Shown here: one piece after another, positions 8,690 through 18,208 of the stretch
Layout of the letters: each line of letters begins with the position of its first letter
How positions within the stretch are numbered: the stretch's first letter is position 1
Origin: Algoriphagus aquimarinus
GTDB lineage: Bacteria > Bacteroidota > Bacteroidia > Cytophagales > Cyclobacteriaceae
Assembly: GCF_007997215.1 (NCBI RefSeq)
Contig: NZ_VORW01000004.1
Coordinates: 248,001-312,000 of the forward strand
Reading direction: 5' to 3'
Length of the DNA stretch: 64,000 nucleotides
Made by a program: the position numbers and the translations under genes
Notes under the pieces: generated by a model
Seen by the model: the letters and a program-made list of their open reading frames with translations, nothing else
The model's database searches: none
Told to the model about the DNA's origin: nothing

Positions 8690-10726
8690 TTATTCTGTAA
8701 TCAAGCCAGCTCGCTTCAGCAAGGCGTCTTGCTTAGGTTCTCTACCCCGGAATCGCTTGTATAGCTTCTCTGGATGCTCACTTCCGCCTGCAGACAGTAT
8801 GTTTTTTACAAATGAATCCGCAGTAGCTTTATCGAAAACTCCTTTTTCCTGAAAAAGTTCGAAGGCATCTGCATCCAATACTTCCGCCCATTTGTAGCTG
8901 TAATAGCCAGAGGAATAGCCTCCTTGGAAAATATGCGAAAACGAGGTACTCATCAAGGTTCCCGATACTTTAGGAAGTAGATCGGTAGGCTTCATTATTT
9001 CTTCTTCAAATTCAAAAATGCTCGAAATCGTAGTTGGGTCTTGGCTATGATACGCCATGTCCAACAGGCCAAAGCTGATTTGCCTTACTGTCTGATAACC
9101 TTGCTGGAAATTTGAAGCCTTTTTGATCTTCTCGATTAGCTCTTCAGGAATTTTCTCTCCCGTTTCATAGTGCCTCGCAAAGAGATCTAAGCATTCTTTT
9201 TCGTAGCACCAGTTTTCAAAGATCTGTGAAGGAAGTTCTACAAAGTCCCAAAAGACACTTGTGCCTGAAAGTGACTCGTAAGTCCCTTTGGCCATCATGC
9301 CATGAAGTGCATGACCAAACTCATGGAAAAGAGTAGTGACTTCATTGAAGGTTAAAAGACTAGGTTTTGACTTTGTAGGTTTGGTGAAATTGCACACGAT
9401 AGAAACATGCGGGCGGATATCTTCACCTTCTTTTACACTTTGGCCTTTATAGCTTGTCATCCAAGCTCCATTCCGTTTGCCTGGACGTGGGAAAAAGTCA
9501 GCATAGAATACTGAGAGGTAATTTCCGTCTTTGTCTTTGACTTCGTAGGCAGTTACATCTTTATGATAAACAGGAATGTCTGCTGCGGGAGAAAAGGTGA
9601 TTCCAAAGAGCTTTTCGGCAGTTTGGAATACTCCATCAATTACTTTCTCCAGTTGGAAATAGGGTCTCAGCAGCTCGTCGTCAAGCGCATATTTTTCCTT
9701 TTTCAAAAGCTCTGAGTAATAGGCAAAATCCCATTTTTTCAAACCTTCTATTCCATCTAGTTGGTTGGCAAAAGCTTCTAATTCTTTCATTTCAGCCATT
9801 CCTTTTGGCTTGGCTTTCTCGAGCAGAGAATCTAAAAAGGAAATAACCTGACTTGGACTTTTGGCCATTCGCTCTTCCAATACAAAATCTGCGTGGCTTT
9901 TGTAGCCTAATAATACTGCTCGGTCGTGACGTAGTTTTAGGATTTGCTTGATGATTTCCTGATTATCAAGTTCATCGCCCTTAGCGCATTTAGTGCCGCT
10001 AGCCATGAATAGTGTCTCGCGCAATTCCCTGTTTTTCGCATAGGTCATCGCGGGGATATAGCTAGGATAGTCTAGGGTAAAGGCCCACTTTCCAGGTTGC
10101 TCTTTTTCTTCAGCGATTTGCGCTGCAGCTTCTTTTATTCCTTCAGGAAGTCCTTCTAAATCAGATTCCTGATCCACGAAATGGACATACTTGTTGGTTT
10201 CAGCCAATACGTTCTCTCCAAATTTCAAGGATACTTGTGCTAATTCCTGATCAATTTTTCTGAGTTGATCCGCTTTGTCACCTTCAAGTTTCGCTCCGTT
10301 TCTTACGAAAGACTTGTAGGTTTTCTCTAGTAAAGTTGTTTGCTCAGCAGTCAGTTTCAGCTGGTCTTTTTGATCAAAAACCTGTGAAACTCTTTGGAAA
10401 AGATCTTGATCCAGAAGTATGTCGTTGCCATGCTCAGTTAAGAGCGGAGATATCTCTCGAGCTAACGATTGGATTTCTTCATTAGTCTCGGCGGAATTAA
10501 GGTTGAAAAATATCCCTGCTATGATGCCAAGTCTTTTGCCAGCTCCATCGAGTGCTTCAATCGTATTCTCAAAAGTAGGAAGTGATTCTGCTTTAATAGT
10601 TACAATATCTGCTTTGGCTTCAGTGATGGCCGATTTTATAGCTGGAAGATAATGGCTAGGTGTGATTTGATCAAAAGGAGCTGTATCGAAAGGAGTGGCG
10701 AAATCTGCCAATAATGGGTTATTCAT
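8690..10726 (-). CDS. M3 family metallopeptidase (oligopeptidase A / dipeptidyl carboxypeptidase type)
   Basis: A thimet-type zinc peptidase that degrades oligopeptides, of 678 residues. The start MNNPLLADFATPFDTAPFDQITPSHY is typical of OpdA/Dcp. The zinc motif HEFGHALHG sits near residue 467 and the third ligand is in the downstream SGTSVFWDFVELPSQIFENW. No signal peptide is visible, so I expect the cytoplasm. OpdA and Dcp cannot be separated safely from the sequence alone, so I give no symbol. The gene stands alone, with 63 bases to the next gene downstream and 230 bases upstream. Confidence 0.93.
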   Translation of the reverse strand: MNNPLLADFATPFDTAPFDQITPSHYLPAIKSAITEAKADIVTIKAESLPTFENTIEALDGAGKRLGIIAGIFFNLNSAETNEEIQSLAREISPLLTEHGNDILLDQDLFQRVSQVFDQKDQLKLTAEQTTLLEKTYKSFVRNGAKLEGDKADQLRKIDQELAQVSLKFGENVLAETNKYVHFVDQESDLEGLPEGIKEAAAQIAEEKEQPGKWAFTLDYPSYIPAMTYAKNRELRETLFMASGTKCAKGDELDNQEIIKQILKLRHDRAVLLGYKSHADFVLEERMAKSPSQVISFLDSLLEKAKPKGMAEMKELEAFANQLDGIEGLKKWDFAYYSELLKKEKYALDDELLRPYFQLEKVIDGVFQTAEKLFGITFSPAADIPVYHKDVTAYEVKDKDGNYLSVFYADFFPRPGKRNGAWMTSYKGQSVKEGEDIRPHVSIVCNFTKPTKSKPSLLTFNEVTTLFHEFGHALHGMMAKGTYESLSGTSVFWDFVELPSQIFENWCYEKECLDLFARHYETGEKIPEELIEKIKKASNFQQGYQTVRQISFGLLDMAYHSQDPTTISSIFEFEEEIMKPTDLLPKVSGTLMSTSFSHIFQGGYSSGYYSYKWAEVLDADAFELFQEKGVFDKATADSFVKNILSAGGSEHPEKLYKRFRGREPKQDALLKRAGLITE

Positions 10727-10901
10727 AAATCTAAAATCGTTTGGCTAATTAAACAGGCGCTTTCCAGGATGGTTCCATCAAATGACCTGCTTTGGTCAAT
10801 TTGGTCGCTAATTTACCCATTTACGCTGTAAAGCGTAGTGGCTTCAGAGATGATATCTAGTTTTTGTGTTGGTTAATTTAATTTTACTAGGGCTATAAAT
10901 C

Positions 10902-10939
10902 AAAAATGCACTTCAGGCTCGATAGCTGAAGTGCATTTT
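10902..10939 (-). terminator. Terminator of the zinc-dependent metalloprotease gene
   Basis: A perfect 14-bp stem (AAAATGCACTTCAG with CTGAAGTGCATTTT) has a 9-base loop, and on the minus strand it runs into five T. It lies 18 bases beyond the stop of the gene ending at 10957. Confidence 0.92.
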
Positions 10940-10956
10940 GATGTTTTTAATCCGTG

Positions 10957-13386
10957 TTAGAAATCAAAGTCACAACTCATGATATCCATACCGATAGGTG
11001 AGCCGTCTGGAGCTGTCAGCGTTTCTTGCGGGATTAGTTCTTCTGGAAGATCAAGAAATGTCTTGGTTTTTTCGGCCAAATAAACTCGATGCTGTGCTGC
11101 AGCATCTTTACCAACAGACATGCGTTGTTCTTCGGGGTTTGCAAAATATGCCAATCTCCCTCTAGCAATCGCTCTGATTGTGTTAGATACGTCTGCATTT
11201 TTAGCCAAAGCAATTAAATGATCCACGTATTTTGACTGTGTCATCAGGATTATTTCCAGATTGAGATCTTCTTTGTTATAGCTAGAGAATATTTGTTTCT
11301 CCACACTTGTTAGTAAGTCATTAAACCCAAAAAGATTGTTTTGCTGCAAATGCTGTAGATAAATGCGACTTACTCTAGCTCCATCCAGTAGGAAATCAAA
11401 GGTCAAATCAACGATGGTTTCTGCAGGAGCAATAGGGTCAAATATCGGACTTACCCTTGAAACGAAAGTTTCTCTATTTCTACCATAGCCAAATGGTCTT
11501 GGTGGAATTAATCTTAAAATATGTTCTGGCACCCGCAGTTGCTCTGGTGAAATGGTTTGCAAAAGAGCCTGTAATGCAGCTTCCTGCTGATCATTGTGAA
11601 CCCAGCCATGATTTGGCTGATTGTCTCCTTTTATTTTGTATCTATAATCTACTCCACCAAGTAGCTTACTGGTAGCTTCTATTTGATATCTATGCATCAA
11701 ATACAGAGGTACAAATACTTCTTCAATCAGTGCTTGTGGCTGGCCAGTCGGAATGGCATTCAAACCGAAAGTTTTCATTCTGTTTTTTCGCAACTCAAGC
11801 ATTCTCATCAATTCCACCGAAGCAGATGCTCCATTATCCCACAGGTGAGAAGTTGGATGGGCTCCGCTTGGGCTCCTGGAGTCCGAATCCGTGATGAATT
11901 GATGGCCGGATTCATAGGTGTCTTCTAAGGTTTTCTTGAGAAAAGCAGCTTCATCCTGATCTTTAGGCGTCACAGCATAGCCGTATTTGATAGCCCATTT
12001 ATCCCAATCACCGATTTTATCATCATAGGCATTGCTTAGATCCAGCTCACCATTTGCTGTCTCAGTAATCAGTGGATATGGGTAATCCATAACCGAAGAG
12101 CGATTGTTGGCTGAAGTAGCATAACTGTGTGCTAAGCCGATGGTATGACCTATTTCATGTGCAGAAAGTTGCTTCAGTCTGGCTACAGCCAGTTCTAGCA
12201 TTTTTGGGTTAGCAGGAGCGCCATCTTCGAATGGTTGCAAAAGTCCCTGTGCAATCAAGTAATCCTGTCTCACACGTAGAGAACCTAGAGAAACATGACC
12301 TTTCAAAATCTCACCTGTTCGAGGATCACGGACACTAGCACCGTAGGACCAGCCTCGTGTGGAGCGATGAACCCACTGAATCACATTGTAGCGTACATCC
12401 ATCAGATCCATGCCTTCTGGAGCCAGTTCCACTCTGAATGCATCAATAAATCCTGCCGCCTCGAATGCTTGATTCCACCAGTTTCCTCCTTCAATCAAAG
12501 CCGAAGCCACAGGTTCTGGAGTTCCTCTATCAAGGTAATATACGATTGGCTCGACGGCTTCCGACATCGCTGCGCTAGGGTCTTTCTTTTCCAATCGATG
12601 ACGCGCTATGAATCTTTTCATGATTGGCTCGGAGATTGGCGTAGTGAAATCCATGTAAGAAATACTACCATAGCCAGCTCTAGGATCAAACTCGCGTGGC
12701 TCATACTTATCGTCAGGAAGCGAAATGAATGAGTGGCGTTGACGGACAGTGACAGCATCTGGAGAAGGGGTTACAGATCTTAGATTCCCACCTGTCGCCT
12801 GACCAGTTAAGGTAATGGTCATTTCCACTTCGGTATTTTGAGGGAAGTTTTTGGTCATTGGGTAGTACAATCCTGAGCGACTAGCATCTGCTCTGAATGA
12901 TCCCTGACGACTTCTGGTCAAAGTTTCTCCTACTCCGTGAACATCCTGAAGATAAAAATTGGTCGCATCTACGATTAACTTATCTCCGTCCTTCTGTGCG
13001 ATTTCAAACCCCCAAAGAATTGATTCCGCGAAGGCATCTTTGATAGATTGTACTTCTGCGGGATTGTCAGAATATGCTCTGAAATCGTAGTTTTTGTGAA
13101 CCAAGAATAGCTTGTTTCCAGATTTTCTGAATTCCACAATTCGAGTGTCTCCCAATTGCCCACGATCCAGCCCTATGTCATTGGATCCTACGCCTGCTGT
13201 TAAAGAATTTACATAGAGAAATTCCCATTCTAGTTTGTCAATTTCGAGGTAAATCTTTCCTTTTTCCTCGTCTAGGTAAAAAGGGATAAATCCATCTTTC
13301 TTACTCATTTTGCTCAAGTCTAGGCTTTGTGCAAACCCATTATTCAGTGAAAGGAGGGTAATGAGGATCAGTAGTAGTTTTTTCAT
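10957..13386 (-). CDS. Secreted zinc-dependent metalloprotease (DUF5117/DUF4953 type)
   Basis: A large exported protease found mainly in Bacteroidota. I chose the ATG at 13386 because it gives a clean signal peptide (MKKLLLILITLLSLNNGFAQ); an in-frame upstream ATG at 13434 would add 16 hydrophilic residues. The catalytic motif HEIGHTIGLAH near residue 407 is the metzincin-type HExxHxxGxxH, and a Met-turn-like SVMDYPYP follows about 20 residues later. The N-terminal half matches the DUF5117-type region, the C-terminal part the DUF4953-type region. The natural substrate is unknown. The product is probably periplasmic or surface exposed. Confidence 0.9.
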   Translation of the reverse strand: MKKLLLILITLLSLNNGFAQSLDLSKMSKKDGFIPFYLDEEKGKIYLEIDKLEWEFLYVNSLTAGVGSNDIGLDRGQLGDTRIVEFRKSGNKLFLVHKNYDFRAYSDNPAEVQSIKDAFAESILWGFEIAQKDGDKLIVDATNFYLQDVHGVGETLTRSRQGSFRADASRSGLYYPMTKNFPQNTEVEMTITLTGQATGGNLRSVTPSPDAVTVRQRHSFISLPDDKYEPREFDPRAGYGSISYMDFTTPISEPIMKRFIARHRLEKKDPSAAMSEAVEPIVYYLDRGTPEPVASALIEGGNWWNQAFEAAGFIDAFRVELAPEGMDLMDVRYNVIQWVHRSTRGWSYGASVRDPRTGEILKGHVSLGSLRVRQDYLIAQGLLQPFEDGAPANPKMLELAVARLKQLSAHEIGHTIGLAHSYATSANNRSSVMDYPYPLITETANGELDLSNAYDDKIGDWDKWAIKYGYAVTPKDQDEAAFLKKTLEDTYESGHQFITDSDSRSPSGAHPTSHLWDNGASASVELMRMLELRKNRMKTFGLNAIPTGQPQALIEEVFVPLYLMHRYQIEATSKLLGGVDYRYKIKGDNQPNHGWVHNDQQEAALQALLQTISPEQLRVPEHILRLIPPRPFGYGRNRETFVSRVSPIFDPIAPAETIVDLTFDFLLDGARVSRIYLQHLQQNNLFGFNDLLTSVEKQIFSSYNKEDLNLEIILMTQSKYVDHLIALAKNADVSNTIRAIARGRLAYFANPEEQRMSVGKDAAAQHRVYLAEKTKTFLDLPEELIPQETLTAPDGSPIGMDIMSCDFDF

Positions 13387-13453
13387 AGTAGCGGTGGTGT
13401 TTGAGTACAAATTATCAAAAAAGCAGACTCTCATTTATACCATTGATGGAAAT

Positions 13454-15556
13454 TTAGCGATGAAGCATATATCGAATGAGTAAAGTGGTTTCACTCTGGT
13501 GGTATCCATCAATCTCCTGCAGCCCAGAACTGATGCTTTCCCGATCGGTGTATGATGTTCTTGAAAAGCGAAAATAGGTGGTGATCTGGGAGTTGATTTG
13601 ATATTGAGCAAGCAGATAATAGCGCATTCCCTGTCCGGAAAAAGCAGGTATGGAGAATGTCCATAATACATTATTCTCAAAAGCATAAAGCCTGGTATCG
13701 TAGTCGTCAGTATCGAAAAGTGCTATTCTTCCTGTCAGTCTGAATTTACTGAAACTGTATTGCGCGTCCTGAAGAACCATAAAACCGGCCGATTTTTGAT
13801 CATTATAATTGACACGACTGAAGAGAATCCTTGAGCGAAAAAAGAAAGTTTTACTGACGTTATATTCCAGACTGAGTAATCCATTTACCTTATTCAAAGG
13901 TTTGATTTGATAGGGGAGCGATGGCTCTCCGGAGTCCGAAAGATTCCTGTCTTTTTGCTCTTCCCTTATTTGAAAGAATGCGACAAGGTTTCGGTTTGGC
14001 TGAAAGCTGATTCTAGCTAGCCATTCGTAGCCTTTGGATGGAGCATATACTCTGTATCTAAACCATGGAAACCTGAAATAATCATAATAAGCATTGATCT
14101 TCCATTTGGGGATTGGCTTGACTTGGATACCTAGATAGACACCTTGTTCATTTGCTGGCTTTGTACTTTCTGAAAATGAGTTGGCGTAGAAACTGTGAAA
14201 ATCTTTATCGTATTTTCTCCATAGAACCGAAAAATCTACTTGCTTGCTCAAGCTTGAAATAAATCCTATCACGTTTCCTTTTCCACCAGATTGGGAAATA
14301 GCAGATTCACCAAAAAGGAAGAAATTTTTCCAATTGTAATTCATATAAAGGCTACCTACACTGTTGCGTTGCCCTGCAAAATCAAATTGATTGTAAAGCG
14401 TAGGTTCTTTGATCCATGGGTGATCAAATCTTGTGTAGAGATAGTTGCTGCCAGCTTGCAGCTTTCCGGAAGTTGAAGAAAATTGGACATTTCCACCGAG
14501 GCTAACTTCTCGAAATTGATTTTTAGTGCTGAGTTCACTTGATGTACGATGGAGTCCACTTTGGTTGAATGAGTTGATCGTCAAGCCCTCTGTGCTGAGT
14601 GTGTCCAGAAGGGCAGAAGCTCGGCCATCTCTGGGAGCGTTGGAAGCAATCAAGCTACTTTGCCAATTCCCGCTTTGATAAGTAAGTCCTGCACCACGCA
14701 AAAACCCAAATTCTAATGCCGCTGTGTAAGGCAAAATCCCGACACTACTTCTTCTTACGGTCGGAACTGTTTCTGCACCTTTGCCAAGAGAATATCCTGC
14801 ACCAAAAACTAACCCTTGGCCAAATTGTGCCTGGAAATCTCCCAATGCGATGGTTTTCCATTTTCCTACATAATACTTGGTGAAGTGAAATGAGAAAAAA
14901 TTGAAGCCATATCTGGCTGTTTTGCTATCCCAAGTGAATTGCTCTCCAGGATCTTTATCTAGTGTCAAGCCAAGACTAAAATCCCGCGCATGTTGGATTC
15001 GAAATCTGAGATATAATTCATTCGGATCTCCTAGGTAGCGGCTGGATATTTTCCCAGTAGAACTCGTGTCTGCAGGTGTGAATCCTTTTCGGGTTTCCCA
15101 GGTACGACGATGACGAAGCATAAAATATGCTTGTTCTTCAGTTCCAACTCGCTTCCAAAAGGCTTGAGTTTGATTTGATACGCCAGTTCCCAAAGTTAAA
15201 AATGGAAGAATCTGTTCTATGGTTTTGAGATCAAAAGCTGGGACGGCTTGCAACTCATAAAGAGAGATTAGTGGTCCATACTTGGCTCTATAAGCAATTA
15301 AACTGCTGATTTGTATAGGATCGAGTAGGTAGCTAGAAGCAAGCACTTCTGCACTTGCGCGGTTGACGTCCATGGGATTGAGGAAGAGTTGAAGGAGCAC
15401 CTCATAAATAGATTCGTAATCTAAATCTTCGTCTTGTACAGGGAAAAGACGCTCCATAAACGATTCTAAGTCTATTTCCCTTTGTGGAGGCTGTTGGGAA
15501 AGCACGTGAGAATTCATCAAAAAAACCAGAATAGCTATGAGTGTGATCGCTTTCAT
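13454..15556 (-). CDS. Helix-hairpin-helix plus predicted outer-membrane beta-barrel protein
   Basis: A 700-residue exported protein (signal peptide MKAITLIAILVFLMNSHVLS). Residues about 55-125 form tandem helix-hairpin-helix units like those of ComEA (NRASAEVLASSYLLDPIQISSLIAYRAKYG, then LYELQAVPAFDLKTIEQI). From about residue 150 to the end the sequence alternates polar and hydrophobic residues with many aromatic strand ends, and closes with a final aromatic-rich strand (TTLLIRYMLHR), as expected of an outer-membrane beta-barrel. HHH domains usually bind DNA, so a role in DNA handling at the outer membrane is possible but not shown. The start overlaps the stop of the PorV-like gene upstream by four bases (ATGA), a sign of translational coupling. 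Confidence 0.75.
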   Translation of the reverse strand: MKAITLIAILVFLMNSHVLSQQPPQREIDLESFMERLFPVQDEDLDYESIYEVLLQLFLNPMDVNRASAEVLASSYLLDPIQISSLIAYRAKYGPLISLYELQAVPAFDLKTIEQILPFLTLGTGVSNQTQAFWKRVGTEEQAYFMLRHRRTWETRKGFTPADTSSTGKISSRYLGDPNELYLRFRIQHARDFSLGLTLDKDPGEQFTWDSKTARYGFNFFSFHFTKYYVGKWKTIALGDFQAQFGQGLVFGAGYSLGKGAETVPTVRRSSVGILPYTAALEFGFLRGAGLTYQSGNWQSSLIASNAPRDGRASALLDTLSTEGLTINSFNQSGLHRTSSELSTKNQFREVSLGGNVQFSSTSGKLQAGSNYLYTRFDHPWIKEPTLYNQFDFAGQRNSVGSLYMNYNWKNFFLFGESAISQSGGKGNVIGFISSLSKQVDFSVLWRKYDKDFHSFYANSFSESTKPANEQGVYLGIQVKPIPKWKINAYYDYFRFPWFRYRVYAPSKGYEWLARISFQPNRNLVAFFQIREEQKDRNLSDSGEPSLPYQIKPLNKVNGLLSLEYNVSKTFFFRSRILFSRVNYNDQKSAGFMVLQDAQYSFSKFRLTGRIALFDTDDYDTRLYAFENNVLWTFSIPAFSGQGMRYYLLAQYQINSQITTYFRFSRTSYTDRESISSGLQEIDGYHQSETTLLIRYMLHR

Positions 15557-16374
15557 TTTTCGACAAAAGAAAATCCCAAACTCAGATGATTTGTACTTCC
15601 TAAAGCCTGATTTTGCCCGTAAGCATAATCCAGACTGCAGCGGTTTGATTTCAAGCCTACGCCAAAGAACAACCTGCTTGGATTGCTATTGATACCCGTT
15701 CGAAGGAATATCCAGTCTTTGATTCCATATTCTAATCCGGCTTTTACGACAGGTTTGATTTGGATATCCTTTTCCACTTCGAGATGGAACTGGAGTTGGG
15801 ATATGGGAAGGTAAAAGAGGCCCAAGCTTACTCCGGTTGGAAGTCTTGTTTCAGAATCTTTTGAGATTTTGGCTCGATTGAGATTGGAAATACTAGCTCC
15901 AATGGAGAATTGAGGGCTGAGTTCTGCCATTCCTCCAAGACTAAAAATAAGGCTATTTCCGCTTCCGAATCCTTCTATTTGAGTTTGAAACAATTCTAAT
16001 TTTCCACCCACACTTACAATTCCTAATTGATTTGCGAAAGCTAATCCGAGTGTTTGCTGGTTGAATAACTTTCCTCCATAGCGTGAAACTCCCAAGCCCA
16101 CAGTTCCAGCTTTCACCTTCCATGCCCCGACAAAGGAAGCAGTACTTAGTTCTTGTAGTCCAAATCGATTATCATATCCAGCTGAAACTGCTGAATATTC
16201 CAATTTTGCCAACGCACCAGGATTATTGAAATAGCTCCAAGAGTCCATGCCATGCACGCGCAGATTGCCCATGCTTTGACTTCTAGCACCATGTACTTGA
16301 GTCAGTGGGTCTGTTTGTGCTTTTGCGAAAAAATGCAGACAAAGCAGGAAGCAGGAAAAAATCAATTGCTTCAT
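15553..16374 (-). CDS. PorV/PorQ-like outer-membrane beta-barrel protein
   Basis: A 273-residue exported protein with signal peptide MKQLIFSCFLLCLHFFAKAQ. The mature start (TDPLTQVHGARSQSMGNLRVHGMDSWSYFNNPGALA) follows the PorV/FadL-like pattern of Bacteroidota, where small beta-barrels shuttle or anchor secreted proteins of the type IX pathway. Short beta strands repeat through to the terminal FSFVEK. It is the first gene of a two-gene unit with the HHH-barrel gene. No Por secretion genes are nearby, so a general transport role is equally possible. Confidence 0.7.
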   Translation of the reverse strand: MKQLIFSCFLLCLHFFAKAQTDPLTQVHGARSQSMGNLRVHGMDSWSYFNNPGALAKLEYSAVSAGYDNRFGLQELSTASFVGAWKVKAGTVGLGVSRYGGKLFNQQTLGLAFANQLGIVSVGGKLELFQTQIEGFGSGNSLIFSLGGMAELSPQFSIGASISNLNRAKISKDSETRLPTGVSLGLFYLPISQLQFHLEVEKDIQIKPVVKAGLEYGIKDWIFLRTGINSNPSRLFFGVGLKSNRCSLDYAYGQNQALGSTNHLSLGFSFVEK

Positions 16375-16428
16375 AATAGATTGAAAAAAGGCTTAACTAA
16401 TTTAGTTAAAAACTTGATAATCAATCTA

Positions 16429-16454
16429 ACAGTCTAATTATTTTTTTAGACTGT
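16429..16454. repeat. Nine-bp inverted repeat in the intergenic space
   Basis: ACAGTCTAA and TTAGACTGT are separated by eight mostly T bases. It lies between the stop of the BamA-like gene and the start of the PorV-like gene. It may be a weak terminator or an operator; there is no T run on the minus strand after the stem. Confidence 0.5.
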
Positions 16455-16459
16455 CATTC

Positions 16460-17920
16460 CTAGAATGGAGAAGAGAAGTTAAAAAAGAAGTTCCCTTCAT
16501 TTCTATTATTTAGGGAATATTCGAAGCGCAATACTGAATCATAGAAGCCAACTAGATCTATTCCTGTACCATATCCCATCAGATATTTGTTAGCAAGACG
16601 TGAATTTTCAGGGATGTGGTTTCTGTCTTTTACATAGCCGTGATCAAAATTCGCACTCAAGTATAGGCGGATAGGAATTGTATTGAATTGCTCCAGTTGA
16701 ACCAAATTAGAAATATCGATTTTCCAATCCACGAATTTCCAACGGAAACTATTTTTGTGCACATAAAGCTGCTGTCCTTCGACCACATTCAATTCATACC
16801 CACGAATAAAGTTTGGATTGTATCCGATGCCTCTAACAAGGGTGTAGGGTTGGCTTTTGCTCAAAAACCAATCAGCGGTCAACCCAGTATTGAAGTGGAA
16901 TTTATCAGAAAGCTTAAAGTATTTATTGGCGGTGAGATTTACTTCCACCTCATCAAGTTCTTCAGTATATACTATACCGTATTTGGTGATCGATAGCTGA
17001 AGTAATTCCCCGTCGGTAGCATAGGATACATTGTCTCTGCGGTCGTGTCTAAAAGTGTATGTCGCATAGAAGTACCTTAATTTATTTCCACCATGCTGGA
17101 AATAATCTGGGTTTTCTATTAGCACTTCATCTGCGACGCGTGTTCCACTATATCCTAAAGTTAGGAAGTGATAATTGTAGTAACTCCTTCTATAGGTATA
17201 TCTAAGGGCTGCAGCAAAGCTTTTCTTGATGATTTCTTCATTCTCATTGGTGTAGAAGACCTGCTTGTTGAACTCAGATTTGATAGGAATGGTCTTATTT
17301 TCTTTGAAAGTCAGCTGAGCGGCAAGGCCATGTTTCTGGTTTTTATCAATGTAAGGCTTACTGTATTGGAAGTCTATTGCTTTGGTGAAGCCCAGTTGCC
17401 CAGCGAATTTGAGTTTCTCATTTCTGCCTCCCACATTGCTATGACTAAGTCTTAGACCATAGTTTACTCTAGAGAAATCCCTGTTTTGATTTGTCCACCA
17501 CTCTGAGAAGTTTCTGTCTGCAAGCTGAAAAATGATTTGCGGAAGAATATACCAGCGTTCCTTTACAGTAATTAAGATTTCTACCTCCCTGTCGCTAGTA
17601 ATTAATGGAGTAATTTCGACTGATGTGAAAAGTCTAAGGTTGTAGATTTTCTTTTGGTCGGCAATAATTATCTCTAGGAAAGTATTCCAATCGTAATAAT
17701 AATCAGTAGTGAAATCTAATTCCCTGAGAATTACACTCTTTTTCGTTTTTACATTTCCTACTATGAAAATATTGTTAACAGTTACGCTATCTGGCGCAGT
17801 CTTACTTGCAGGAGCATAAGAAGTATCACCTTGCGCATAGGAAGTATTTCCCCATGGCTCTAGGAAAAGGGCTATGATTAGGAGAGAGAAATAAAGGATA
17901 TTTGGATTCTTGGTAATCAA
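16460..17920 (-). CDS. BamA/TamA-family outer-membrane protein (single POTRA plus barrel)
   Basis: A 486-residue protein with a signal peptide ending near SYAQ. Residues about 48-120 fit one POTRA domain (VNNIFIVGNVKTKKSVILRELDF through VEILITVKERW). The rest is an Omp85-type beta-barrel with typical strand patterns and a terminal aromatic (FNFSSPF). It is much shorter than BamA, which has several POTRA domains, so I do not call it bamA; it could be a small Omp85 transporter or a lipid-handling relative. It is transcribed alone, away from yidD. Confidence 0.8.
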   Translation of the reverse strand: MITKNPNILYFSLLIIALFLEPWGNTSYAQGDTSYAPASKTAPDSVTVNNIFIVGNVKTKKSVILRELDFTTDYYYDWNTFLEIIIADQKKIYNLRLFTSVEITPLITSDREVEILITVKERWYILPQIIFQLADRNFSEWWTNQNRDFSRVNYGLRLSHSNVGGRNEKLKFAGQLGFTKAIDFQYSKPYIDKNQKHGLAAQLTFKENKTIPIKSEFNKQVFYTNENEEIIKKSFAAALRYTYRRSYYNYHFLTLGYSGTRVADEVLIENPDYFQHGGNKLRYFYATYTFRHDRRDNVSYATDGELLQLSITKYGIVYTEELDEVEVNLTANKYFKLSDKFHFNTGLTADWFLSKSQPYTLVRGIGYNPNFIRGYELNVVEGQQLYVHKNSFRWKFVDWKIDISNLVQLEQFNTIPIRLYLSANFDHGYVKDRNHIPENSRLANKYLMGYGTGIDLVGFYDSVLRFEYSLNNRNEGNFFFNFSSPF

Positions 17921-17983
17921 GAGGGAATTCAGATTGAAAATATTTGGTTACTTACGCAATCGCTTACACTTAGGACTTAATTC

Positions 17984-18208
17984 ATGGCAAAATCCATACT
18001 TCGAAAGATAGCTATATTTCCAGTATTGGTCTATCAATACACTATTTCTCCCTTATTTCCTTCTAGCTGTAGGTTTACACCAACTTGCAGCCAATACATG
18101 AAGGAGTCAATAATGAAGCATGGAGTTTTTGCAGGAGGCTGGATGGGATTAAAGCGAATTGCCCGTTGCCATCCTTGGGGCGGCCACGGGCATGATCCAG
18201 TACCTTAG
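17984..18208 (+). CDS. yidD: Membrane protein insertion efficiency factor YidD
   Basis: A 74-residue protein with the complete family signature: a short amphipathic N-terminus, [27 protein letters not shown] with its three Cys, and [24 protein letters not shown] at the C-terminus. It helps YidC-dependent insertion of inner-membrane proteins. Its stop overlaps the end of the convergent lgt gene by four bases. Here it is separate from the rpmH-rnpA-yidC neighbourhood where it often lies in other phyla. Confidence 0.95.
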   Translation: MAKSILRKIAIFPVLVYQYTISPLFPSSCRFTPTCSQYMKESIMKHGVFAGGWMGLKRIARCHPWGGHGHDPVP

